DNA of 64,000 nucleotides. Source: Pristionchus mayeri (taxonomy: Eukaryota; Nematoda; Chromadorea; Rhabditida; Neodiplogasteridae). This document shows positions 35,131 through 45,077 of the stretch, one piece after another. The notes under the pieces were generated by a model. That model saw nothing but the letters and a program-made list of their open reading frames with translations, did not search any database and was not told the DNA's origin. How positions within the stretch are numbered: the first letter of the stretch is position 1; every line of letters begins with the position of its first letter. The DNA is taken from contig BTRK01000001.1 of NCBI GenBank assembly GCA_036245805.1, positions 16,127,087 through 16,191,086 of the forward strand. Reading direction: 5' to 3'. Position numbers and translations under genes: made by a program.

Positions 35131-36205
35131 ATATGAGGCTGGTTGCCTAAGAATCGAACATTAGACAGTTGAGGCTGGCACAGTGAAATCGTGAAAATTT
35201 GTGCAATGGGGTTCTCAATGGTGCTGATCATCATGGCCCACTTCATTCTGCACCAATACGACCGGTGCAGCCGGGCTGCAGGCCAGCTATGCCTCATTAT
35301 TTTCACAAATTCCTTCATAACTCAAGAAGTTGTCAAGTAAATACCCTCAAAATTGAATTCTGGGTGAAGTGGATCCCAAAGATTCCGAAAATGTGAAAAT
35401 CGTCATCTATTTCTTATCCGATAATGAATTGAAAATATTTTATCGAATACCGGTCAAGTGTTAGACAAGGTATATGCGTGACGAGATGCGTCTAGTTCTC
35501 ACGATCAATTTTCGTATGCTATGTGTGGACTTCCGAGGTGACTATTTTTTGCTACAAGCAGTTTTCCATTACCACTTTGCCTCAATCTGGCCACAACATT
35601 TGAACAAATAATGGAGAACGAGAAATTAAAATATGTTTCAATTGCTGTTCATTTGCCATAGCGGTGGCAGGTAAATGTCAGCAATGAAACTCAATTATTT
35701 CTCTCGTTCTCCATTCTTCCTTTCGATGTTGTGGTCAGATTTCGGCACTGTGGTAATGTAATGTGGTAATGTGGTAATGGAAAACTGCTTGTAGCAAAAA
35801 ATAGTCACATCGGAAGTCCACACATAGCGTACGAAAATTGATCGTGAGAACTAGACGCATCTCGTCACGCATATACCTAGTCTAACACTTGACTGGTATT
35901 CGATAAAATATTTTCAATTCATTATCGGATAAGAAATCGATGACGATTTTCACATTTTCGGAATCTGTGGGGTCCAATTCACCCAGAATTCAATTTTGAG
36001 GGTATTTACTTGATAACTTCTTGAGTTATGAAGGAATTTGCGAAAATAATGAGGCATAACTGACCAGCAGCCCGGCTACACCGGTCGCATTGGTGCAGAA
36101 TGAAGTGAACCATGATGATCAGCACCCTTCAGAACCTCATTGCACAAATTTTCACGATTTCACTGTGCCAAGCAATATCTGATTCTTAGCCAACCAGCCT
36201 CATAT
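35131..36205. repeat. Foldback family A, copy 3
   Basis: Both ends are intact: ATATGAGGCTGGTTGCCTAA at 35131 and its near-complement AGCCAACCAGCCTCATAT ending 36205. The arms are about 480 bp with a short unpaired centre near 35650. It starts 45 bp after the carboxylesterase stop codon. Confidence 0.9.
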
Positions 36206-36211
36206 ATAAAC

Positions 36212-36467
36212 GTTTAAAGGAGGAGTAAACTCAAAATTCCATTTTTGAAGCTATCATATGCACTGCCTAGAGCTCCACAACGATAAGAAGCTCCGAAATT
36301 TTCACATTGATATCTCCATTCCGAACAGAGTTATTGCTAGTTGGCTGGGAGCCAGATCAGGGAAAGCTCAGGGAAGGGGGCGAGATAGCACGCGACTTGA
36401 AGAGAGCGTGTCCCTAGGTGAAACATACTTCAACCGGGCGCGCGTTTGCATTTACTCCTCCTTTAAG
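36212..36467. repeat. MITE, TTTAAAGGAGGAGTAA family (copy 1)
   Basis: Ends TTTAAAGGAGGAGTAAA and TTTACTCCTCCTTTAA. The interior (TATGCACTGCCTAGAGCTCC, GCTAGTTGGCTGGGAGCC) is shared with 41673-41939. Only 6 bp separate it from foldback A3. Confidence 0.8.
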
Positions 36468-36582
36468 TCACTGCGATCTAAATAAGAAAGAAAGCAGTCA
36501 TGAATAGTTTTATCAGATGAAATAGCACTGTACACACCCGTGAATCGATAAATGATTGCTTTTAAAAAATATTCGAACTTCA

Positions 36583-36639
36583 TCACGGCATGTGCACGAC
36601 GACGACCTTCTCGGGAGTCATGAGCGCCTCCTCTTCCGC
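36583..36639 (-). pseudogene. Orphan copy of the last exon of the 41.3-42.4 kb gene
   Basis: The 57-nt exon (AEEEALMTPEKV, stop TGA) with its acceptor is nearly identical to 41299-41355, differing by one Thr-to-Val change; the surrounding 150 bp also match. No other exon of that gene is found upstream here, so this is the tail of the segment duplicated along with the carboxylesterase 3' half. Confidence 0.75.
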
Positions 36640-37465
36640 CTAAATTCAGAGATTGAAAATTTTTAAAATATAATTTCTCAATCAAAATTAATTTCTCAAT
36701 TTTTCTGTCCCGTTTGGGAGGACGTCTCAGAATCACAGTGGACGTTTCAGAATTACAGTGGATATATCGGAATTACAGTGGACGATTCGCGCTTGAGCAA
36801 ACTAAGCATTATAATATTAACATAAGCTTACACGCGTTAGCACTTGCTTTAGCATGTGCGAATTTCGTTCTCTAAAAATCGTTTCTCTAACCGTGAAACC
36901 TCCTAACAAGAGTAATTTTCCCTTTCGCATTAATGGGGTCCGATAGCTTCCTCGAGCTCTGCAACCCCAACTACGGCATCAGAAAATTCTAGGGAATCAG
37001 TGCCATTCTCTTTCTTTATGTTAACTGAGTGCTACTTCAATGATTTTTCCACTTTATTCTTCATTTTAGCCGCTGCGCTAGATTGCCAAAAAAGATCACT
37101 ACAAGTGCAATTAGGGGGGAGCCTTTTGCGAGGTGGTTACAGAGTGCATATATATATAGTAGGTACAATACGCTATAGAGCCAACGCACTCAGAAAACCA
37201 CTTGGAGGGTCCAGAATTACAGTGGACGTATCCGAAATACAGTGGACGTATCAGAATTACAGTGGACATCCGTCCACGAACACTTCTATTTCTACCCCCA
37301 AACGGTATCCAAAAACTGCTCTTCCTACAGTACCCCTCAGTGTAGCACCCCTCATTACAGTACCCAACTAGCCCAATTGCATAATTGAAGGAACAGTGCA
37401 AGTAATTGGTAAAACGCCCACTCGGATCTTTATCAAAGCGGGGGATCATGTGATGAGATCAAAGA
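36640..37465. repeat. Intergenic with two small ACAGTGGAC arrays
   Basis: Short tandem arrays of about 20-bp units (CAGAATTACAGTGGACGTAT) lie at 36722-36785 (3 copies) and 37208-37268 (3 copies), in the same orientation about 480 bp apart. No exon is supported between them. Confidence 0.65.
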
Positions 37466-38068
37466 TCAGAAGTTTGCAGCAATGGCGGCTGTGACTGCTG
37501 CAAGTGATAGAAGGACGGTCGGAGTGGTTGCGGGGTTGCAGTAGTTGCCATCGCAACAGCACATGTATATTTTCATTCCGCTCTCTTCGATATCGCCGCA
37601 TCCTTTCTGGAACAAAAAAATATATTCACAGTTGCGCAGGAGTAGAAGGTCAGCGAGATCGTTAATCTCAAGAATACTGATATGCTGAATGTGCTGAAAT
37701 GCAATATTTTTAAAGAGTTTGTTTAGGAGCCAACAGAGACCAACGTGTTTCGAGCTCAAGTCCCAAAGCATTGAAATCGAATACAAATAAATGAATGACC
37801 TTAGTGCATTTTGCTCCACAGCCCTTAGCAGTGAAACCGTCATAAGTAGCCTTGGCGCAGTAGTTTTCATTTTTGCACTGGACCTTCTAGAAAGATATTT
37901 TTATGTTGTTAGAGTACAGTTGGTGTATTTTTGCGTCTCGGATGAAATTTACGCGACTAAATGCCGTACCCCATCTGGCTGTCCCGGATAGTTCTCCTGA
38001 TGGCACTTGAGTGCAGTCGAGAGCGGAAGGAGGGCGAGTACGAAGAGGAGAACCGAGTGGAAACGCAT
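37466..38068 (-). CDS. Ly6/three-finger type GPI-anchored small protein
   Basis: Three exons in phase: 37970-38068, 37800-37886, 37466-37606 (108 aa). The signal peptide is MRFHSVLLFVLALLPLSTA, and the mature part starts LKCHQENY. It has ten cysteines in the mature part, including VQCKNENYCAK, KGCGAKCTK, KGCGDI and the family's closing CCCDGNYCN. The C-terminal hydrophobic tail (TVLLSLAAVTAAIAANF) with small residues before it fits a GPI-anchor signal. Length and layout match nematode Ly6/uPAR-like single-domain proteins of the cell surface. Substrate or partner is unknown. It is a complete gene with good splice sites. Confidence 0.85.
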
Positions 38069-38489
38069 TGCTGTAATTACGGTAGTCAGGTTATGAGTGA
38101 GATACGGAAGGGCAGACTAGTTCTTGAGGATAATATTGAGGGAGTGAGATTAATGGGAGTACTGTAGCACGGACCTTGGAACTGTAGTGGCGCAAGTTGT
38201 CGGAGAGACGAGAGGGAGGAGAGGACCAACTGATTGCTGCGAGCGGAGAGGATCGAAATGAATGGAGAATGAGAAGTTCAATCGAGGATAACATAAATTG
38301 ATGGAAAACAATTCCTTTCACTCAGACCAAGAGATTAGTCTCTTCAATATACTGCACTCTCCTGCCATATAATGTCATTATGCAAATTAGATGAATAAAA
38401 ATTATGAAGAGCGAACAGAGCGCCGTGGGACTAGAGTTTTCGTGAGTTTTCGTGATGATAGTAGCTGAATCTGTGTTTTTTAAGTATGA
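38069..38489. other. Intergenic, no gene seen
   Basis: Upstream region of the Ly6-like gene; no exon or repeat was recognised before foldback A4. Confidence 0.4.
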
Positions 38490-39508
38490 ATAAGAACCCG
38501 TTTGCTTAAGAATCGGACAAATCTGAGTAGACTTGGCATAGGTTCAAAAATGTTGAATCGCTGAAACTTTGTTATTCATGGTTATCTGACTCGCTGAACA
38601 CGATAGGCATGTTCATTTTGGTCAAAAATCTGTCGTTGACCCCAGATGCCGTGACGTCGAAATGTGCCAATTTCGCACAACTGAGTTCCGGATGTCGTTA
38701 AAATTTAGCCAAAATATATTCTGGTGCAGAATTTGAAGGCAATCACGCCTGACCAATTAATTTTTTATGGTAATTAATACTAATTAGTAAAATGCAACTT
38801 TTTTGTACATGCAAAGTATTCGGGAGACCAGAACCATTCTGACCGGCTTGACGAGAGGAATCCAAATCTGTTTTCAAATGTGGGAAAAAAATCGCTGTAA
38901 GGTTTATGGCGTAAAATAGTGAACTGTTTTGTGTGCAAAGTGAGTGATCCCATCAGGTAGTGTGCGAGAGACAAGGGGGAGAGGAGAGAGTGCTGACAAC
39001 GAGTCGAAAGGAAGAAGTTACGAGACATAGCGACGCGGGTAGATCAAGGGACGAGTTGATGGGATCACTGACTTTGCACACAAAACGGGTCACTATTTTA
39101 CGCCATAAACCTTACAGCGATGTTTTTTTCTCATAATTGAAAACAGATTTGGATTCCTCTTGTTAAGCCGGTCAGTTTAGTTCCGGTCTCCCCGAATACT
39201 TTGCACGTACAAAAAAGTTGCATTTTACGAATTAGTATTAATTATCATAAAAAAATAATTGGACAGGCGTTATTGCCTTCAAATTCTGCACCAGAATATA
39301 TTTTGGCTTAATTTTAGCGACATCCGGAACTCAGATTTGCGAAATTGGCACATTTCGACGTCGCGGCGTGTGGGGTCAACGACAGATTTTTGACCAAAAC
39401 GAACATGTGTTCAGCGGGTCAGAATACTCCAAATTACTGAGTTTTAGCGAATTGACTTTTTAAGACCGTGCCAACAATTGTCCGATTCTTACGCAAACGG
39501 GCTCATAA
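38490..39508. repeat. Foldback family A, copy 4
   Basis: Ends ATAAGAACCCGTTTGCTTAA and the complement of TTATGAGCCCGTTTGCGTAA. The arm sequence (CACGATAGGCATGTTCATTT, GGCAATCACGCCTG) follows copy 1. The centre near 38940-39060 is purine-rich. Its right end lies about 15 bp before the duplicated carboxylesterase exon. Confidence 0.85.
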
Positions 39509-39522
39509 GGAAATGCTTGCAG

Positions 39523-41127
39523 GAGCAACTCTCTCGTGTCTCCTCTCGCATGATCTCTTCCTACCAGAAGGAACCACTCGCTGCTAATGACAATCTGGGA
39601 TGGACGACGCTCATTGTCGATGTGAGAGTGGAGTAATTAAAGTGTCTCTTCAGTTAGCCTATTCTAGAGTGATGTATTTAATCCAGAAAGGAACAGCCAC
39701 ATGTACGCGTCTATGCACACTTATCGATTATAGAAACAAGATAGATGGTTATGGATGTCATTTTCGAAACCATAAACGCAATTTGCAGGCAATGACAGGC
39801 GAGATGATCTCGAGTGTGATGAGGAGAGATGTGAATTGGTAAGAATTAACTTAAAATTGTTGATCCAAAAATATAATACCAAAAAAATCGGAAAAAATTG
39901 GGTGTGAAAACGTTAAACTGTGGCTTTGTTAGGCTGAAATCAGTCGGATCTCGTGTCTTCCTCTTCACCTTCGACCATCCGAGCAGCTTCTGCAGCATGA
40001 TGAAGAGTAGACTGCACGGATTCAATGGTGAGCCACGATTCCTCCTTTTTATCTTCATAATCCCCCGCCACTTGCTTGAACTACTTATTCATCACGCAAA
40101 ATTGGACGATAAACTTGCTCCTAAACGACGCATTTGGTATTCAACAGATCGATTAGTGGTGGACTGAAGAGCTCATGCCAATGGTTGGGATGTTCTCATA
40201 AAATATTATCGATTGATCTATTAGCAAATTATCGATTGATCGATTGATCCACCGTATTCAGGAACAGTGCACGGTGCAGACATCTGCTTCCTCTGGTTCG
40301 CTGACTGGGATCGGCCTGCGGTTCGGATCACTGCAGCAGATGTTACAGTGGCGAACAATTTTGGTGGTGTCTGGACTAATTTTTCCAAATTTGGGTGAGA
40401 ACAATATATTCAGCTGCCAGCAGCTTTTCCTATTTTTGATGCGTAGATTTTTTTTAATTTTTTGCTAATGTTTTCTTACCATATTTTACTTTGAAATACA
40501 ACAGAAATCCCGGCTGGGCCGAGTCCGGTTCGAGCTTGTCCTTCATGCGATTCGACGATACGCTTCACCTGATGGGCTGATTGGAGAGGAACCGCAGACA
40601 GGCTGTATAATCAGGTGAGCTTGTCTTATCATTAAATTAACGTGTTTCAACATGCATAACTAGGCCGGTAATCACAGCATTTGAAAGAGATGTCGGAAAC
40701 AATAATGGGAGAACGTATAACTCCCTGATTTAGGAGTTTCCTCAACTCATCGGCGACTATCCACCCACCAAAGTGTCGCCAATTGTGGAGGAGATCCTGG
40801 CTAAGCAGGGAGCACGGTGAGCCAATGATTCTCCCGATATCGCACGCTCTCGCGCTGATAAAATATAGTCAAAACGTGGGAAAATTTACTAGCATATTAT
40901 CGACCCTAATAATGGCTAATGGCGAGTGATTAGATAACTTATATTTTTTAAGAATGACAAGAAGATCGCACTGCTGATCTCAGTTTACTCCTAGAATTAT
41001 TAGCAGCGTGAAGCATATTCGAACGATTCTCGGGCTTTCAGTTGCACGATTTTATTCAAGGCAAAAGTTAATGATTTTTTCCAGTGTGCTCGAGCAGTGG
41101 AATCGCAACCTCGCCATGTGCAGATGA
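39523..41127 (+). pseudogene. Partial carboxylesterase copy with a frameshift
   Basis: Seven exons correspond to the last seven of the 30.2-35.1 kb gene: 39523-39621, 39789-39838, 39933-40027, 40262-40394, 40505-40614, 40734-40816, 41085-41127. Lengths are the same except for the fifth (110 instead of 112 nt). There two bases are missing after ATGGGC near 40576, turning the next codon to TGA. The catalytic His motif GTVHGADI is kept, but the exons with the oxyanion Gly motif and the nucleophile Ser are absent. The start of the copy coincides with the end of foldback A4. Confidence 0.9.
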
Positions 41128-41298
41128 TAATCCCTGTCTTTTTGATTGCATCAAATATAATCAAATTTTCAAACGACTTTGCAAACAGCCATGAATTACA
41201 AATTACAAAAAAACTACGAACTGTTTTATAAGGTGAAAAGCACTGTACAAACCCGTGGATCGATAAATGAGTACTTTTTTTTAAATATTCGAACTTCA

Positions 41299-42403
41299 TC
41301 ACGGCATGTGCACGACGGTGACCTTCTCGGGAGTCATGAGCGCCTCCTCTTCCGCCTAAATTCTTAGATTAAAAAATTTAAAAAAAACATTTCTCGAGAA
41401 ACATATTGTAAAAAATGCAGTCGAAGCACAGTAAAACTGGATTTCACTATCAGAGCAATAGAAAACATGTCGATAAAGGAAATTTCAATAGCTTGAGATG
41501 AGGATAACAAAGATCAAAGATCAACTGGCCTTTTCCTCGGGCGCCTTCATTCCGAGCATTTCCGTGCCCACCACGAGCATCTCTCGCTTCATCCGACGAG
41601 CATTCTGAGAAGGAGAGATCAACGAGCTTTCACGAAACCAGCATAGGCGACAATCAACTTGTTGAGTAATTAGACTGGAGGAGGAGCAAAAGGCAAACTT
41701 CAACTTTTGAGGCTTTCATATGCACGGCCTAGATCTCCCCAACGATAAGAAGCTCCAAAATTGTCACATTGCTATCTCCATTACGAACTGAGTTAAGGCT
41801 AGTTGGCTGAGAGCAACATCAGGGAAAGCTCAGGCAACGAGCGAGAGAGCACGCGAATTGAAGAGAGTTCTCCTCTAATTGAAACATATTTTAACCGGGC
41901 ACGCGTTTGACTTTACTTCTCCTTTAAAGTGTTTGGTTATGCTTCAATCGCTCATTGAGAGCCTAGCGAGTCACATCTTGCTCAATAATTTGCACTTTTC
42001 TTTTCAATAACTAACCATTAATAACCATATATTTGAACCCACAACAACAATGAAAATATACAGTATCAGAATTGACTACCAGAATGTGTTCTGAAAAAGG
42101 AGAGACTGACTTGCGGAATATCGGAGATCAAAGTTCCTTATTGAGTGGGAAATAAAGTCTTACCTTCTCCCGCAGTTCCTGTTTCCTCGAAACACGAGCC
42201 ACAAAGAAGCAACCTAAAATACATTTTTTTAAAAATCAAATTAATAAATTACTTTTGAATCTAATCAGAAGATCTAGAAGAAAGGCTAATTAGAACATTT
42301 GAAAAAATGACAATAAATTTGACTCACCGATCACCAGAAATACAGCGAGGATAATCAAGCAGAAAATGGAAGCAATTAGGCAGACAGGCATCGATTTCGT
42401 CAT
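41299..42403 (-). CDS. Small single-pass membrane protein (85 aa)
   Basis: Four exons: 42328-42403, 42164-42213, 41530-41604, 41299-41355. It starts MTKSMPVC, then has a strong membrane segment (LIASIFCLIILAVFLVIG, about residues 9-26) ending in Cys-Phe-Phe, a basic helix (RVSRKQELREKNARRMKRE), and an acidic tail (EEKAEEEALMTPEKV). No known family was recognised. The in-phase join of exons 3 and 4 needs a GC donor (AAG then GCCAGT); with the alternative GT one base on, the tail would be read in another frame. The tail frame used here is also the one preserved in the orphan copy at 36.6 kb. The gene is divergent from the gene at 43261. A MITE (41673-41939) lies in intron 2. Confidence 0.65.
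41673..41939. repeat. MITE, TTTAAAGGAGGAGTAA family (copy 2)
   Basis: Colinear with 36212-36467 (TATGCACGGCCTAGATCTCC, GTTAAGGCTAGTTGGCTGAG); the right end ACTTCTCCTTTAAAG is intact and the left end is eroded. Confidence 0.75.
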
Positions 42404-43260
42404 TACTGGAAGAAAATATTGTAGAAATATAGCTTTCCAACATTTGCAAAGATAAAAAATTCCAATTTTGCTTTTGCTAATCGTGCGTCCAAAATAAAAG
42501 AAAAAATCGCAATAGGGCATCCAGACGGACTGTTAAAAGGAAATGAAGAAGAAGAGAGTGAAACAGATTATTAGAGCACGCCGCATTTTTGATTACCCCT
42601 TTACTCGCCCATCGATTGGACCCTGATAAGATATGAAGGCAGATGGCGGCACATTATCATTTGCAGTGTTTCCCTCTCTCGAAAGGGAACAGACATCCGA
42701 TGCATTCGAGAATAGAATTCGAGAAATGATGCTACGATTTATTCATTCTATATTCTCCCGCGCACACGAATGTCGAGACTGAGAGCGTGCGTGAGACGGT
42801 GACACTAATCTCGAATACTATTCGAGAACATGTGAGATAAAATAATTTGATGTAGTATTTTTTCTCGCTGAGTCTACAATTTTGCAGTTCTAGACTCTCG
42901 GTGGATTTTTTTCTGGAAATAGCAGACCAGAATGTACCCACCGAAAGATCATCTTCAGGCCACTCCTCCCTTTCCTAGTCTCTCTTGTTCCCACTGACTG
43001 TATAGAGGGAGCACAGAATGGAAAGAGTCGGATCCATTATCCTACCAGTGTTATTGAAAAAGGCACTAAACGGCGCTCGTCGCTCCGCTCGATTGACTGT
43101 CATAATAAGGATTGAGTGCTCGCTAGAACATATTTAGTCTCTACCAAGCCAGACTAACTAGGGATCACAGGGAATCGAGAGGGGTCCTCTCTCCCTGTAA
43201 TTGGCCCGGGAATTCACTAGAAATATGCGTTCTTCTGCTTGAAGTGCGCGATATTTCACG
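42404..43260. promoter_or_regulatory. Divergent intergenic region
   Basis: These 860 bp separate the start codons of the 42403 (-) and 43261 (+) genes, so they should hold both promoters. No TATA-like or other defined element could be assigned. No exon seen. Confidence 0.4.
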
Positions 43261-44528
43261 ATGCGGATACTTCTAGTCTTCGCTGCGGCTGCAGTTGCTG
43301 CAGTCTTCGCGCAGAGTGTGGTAAGTGGAGTATCTATTTCGTACGTGACTCTCTGATTGATCGATGAGAGATCGTGTAGAATGAGAGTAACGATAAGAAT
43401 TGAATGATTTTGTCTAAACTTTCGTCGGTTCAAGTGTTATCTGACCGATAAAGGAATGCAATTAGCACGAAATTACACTAATAAATTAAAATTATGAAAG
43501 GATCAAACTTGTTACCTCACTTATTACATTTGAGTTAATTAATTACACTAATTAAATAATTCAGGCCGAGGTTAAGCTTCGGAAAGTGCTCGACTACATT
43601 CGGTCAAGTGGGCAGGAGAAGATGGATAAGACAATTAGCGGGTGGGTTTTTATTTTGAATACGTGAATTGCTAGTTTATCGCCCAAATTCTGACCCAATG
43701 TGGACTCTGTATCGATCATTTTATCATGCGAAAATGGCCGCTTGCTAACTTGTGGCAATCTTTCTGCTGCCTATTGTCTAGAAGTTGCAAGAGACTGCTT
43801 TCCAGCACCTCTAATGAGACTCAGACAGTGGCTAAGCAGATCGTCTCGACGATCGGGGACTCGTCGATGAAGGGAGATGTTATCAAGAGCAAGGTTGAAC
43901 TTCATTCATTGTTTCCCGTTGCATTCATGTTTCATGTTATCGCTAGCAAACAAATCAGAAATCGAGATGTGCTTCACTTGGACGTTATTAGTCGATGCAT
44001 ATTACTGAATCATTTCCTGCAGCACCTTTCTGGCAAAAATAATGTTAATTTTCTCTACTCGATTTGTTCGACTATCCCTGGGTACGGCATATATAGAGAT
44101 TGGTTCAAATCATGATTTCCTCGCTCCCTAGGTGACTTCCCTCTACTCGTCCGCTTCTCCCGCCGTCAAGAAAGAGCTGGACGGAGTCTACGGAAAGCTG
44201 CAGGGAGTCCTGTCGGGATGGGTACAGGTAGGAGAGTGATCTTTGATCTTTTAGGTTTTCAAGAGATGAAAGAGATGAAGTGTATTGAACCTAGAATTTA
44301 CTTTTCGTGACTTTCGAAAAGACAAAAATCGAATAGGTTTCAATAAGGATTTAATGACGTAGTGAATTTGAATCTGACAATGTTGTTCTCGGAAATCTTT
44401 GTAAAAATATAATTGCCAAACTTTATTTTTAAAAGTAGTGACGATGCTCCAATCTCTTATCTCTTCAGGGCAAGAAGGGCGCAGAAATGCTGTGGGAGAC
44501 GACACCCTCGACAGAGACGGTCGTCTGA
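43261..44528 (+). CDS. Small secreted helical protein (126 aa)
   Basis: Five exons in phase: 43261-43320, 43565-43641, 43806-43893, 44132-44227, 44469-44528. It begins with an ideal signal peptide (MRILLVFAAAAVAAVFAQSV). The mature part is helical and polar: KLRKVLDYIRSSGQEKMD, QTVAKQIVSTIGDSSMKG, YSSASPAVKKELDGVYGKLQ, ending ETVV. It has one plausible N-glycosylation site (Asn in TSNET) and no cysteine, so it is not a knottin or protease inhibitor. General layout recalls nematode secreted helical families such as SXP/RAL-2 (DUF148), but I see no diagnostic motif, so the family stays open. A shift in the short exon 3 acceptor is possible. Confidence 0.75.
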
Positions 44529-45077
44529 AGAACTTCGAAGATGACGAGAGATAATTTTTTTCCCACATTATTTATCCGTCCCATACTGTCCTGACGAAAT
44601 GCTATCACAGCATAACCATGTCTTTATTTCGGTGCATGTAAACTATCGGTGGACTGAATCACAATGAATCGATGCATAAAAGGAGAGATCAAAGATCAAA
44701 TATCTACCGAGACTACACGAAGGATATGGGGGGATAGGGAGAGATTCACGCGGGATCGAAGAGAGATCGACGAATCGGGAAAACGGAGAGAAGAGATCAA
44801 AGATCAACCAGTTTGTGAGGGGAAGAGATCGGAACAGGGTCAATGAGAGTGGAGAAAATACTGCTTATTTTTGGAAGCATGGAAAGGAATTGTGTAATGG
44901 AGATGAAAGTTCGGAACGAATGTGACTTCAGGAGATATCGAATGAGAAGAAAGGGCAGAAAGGGTGACAGAGATGAGTGATCAAGGATGAGATGGGGAAT
45001 GGGAAGAGGTTATAGTTGTGGACAGAATGATGGGCTGAGGGTGCAGGGGTCAGAGATCAGGGATCAGAGATCATCGA
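44529..45077. other. Convergent intergenic space
   Basis: Repeated GATCAAAGATCA-like stretches near 44690-44810 and 45050-45080 and purine-rich DNA; no exon. Confidence 0.4.

Noticed and set aside
44250..44568. 105-codon minus-strand ORF at the end of the 43.3-kb gene
   Set aside because: It is antisense to the last exon and intron of the plus-strand gene.
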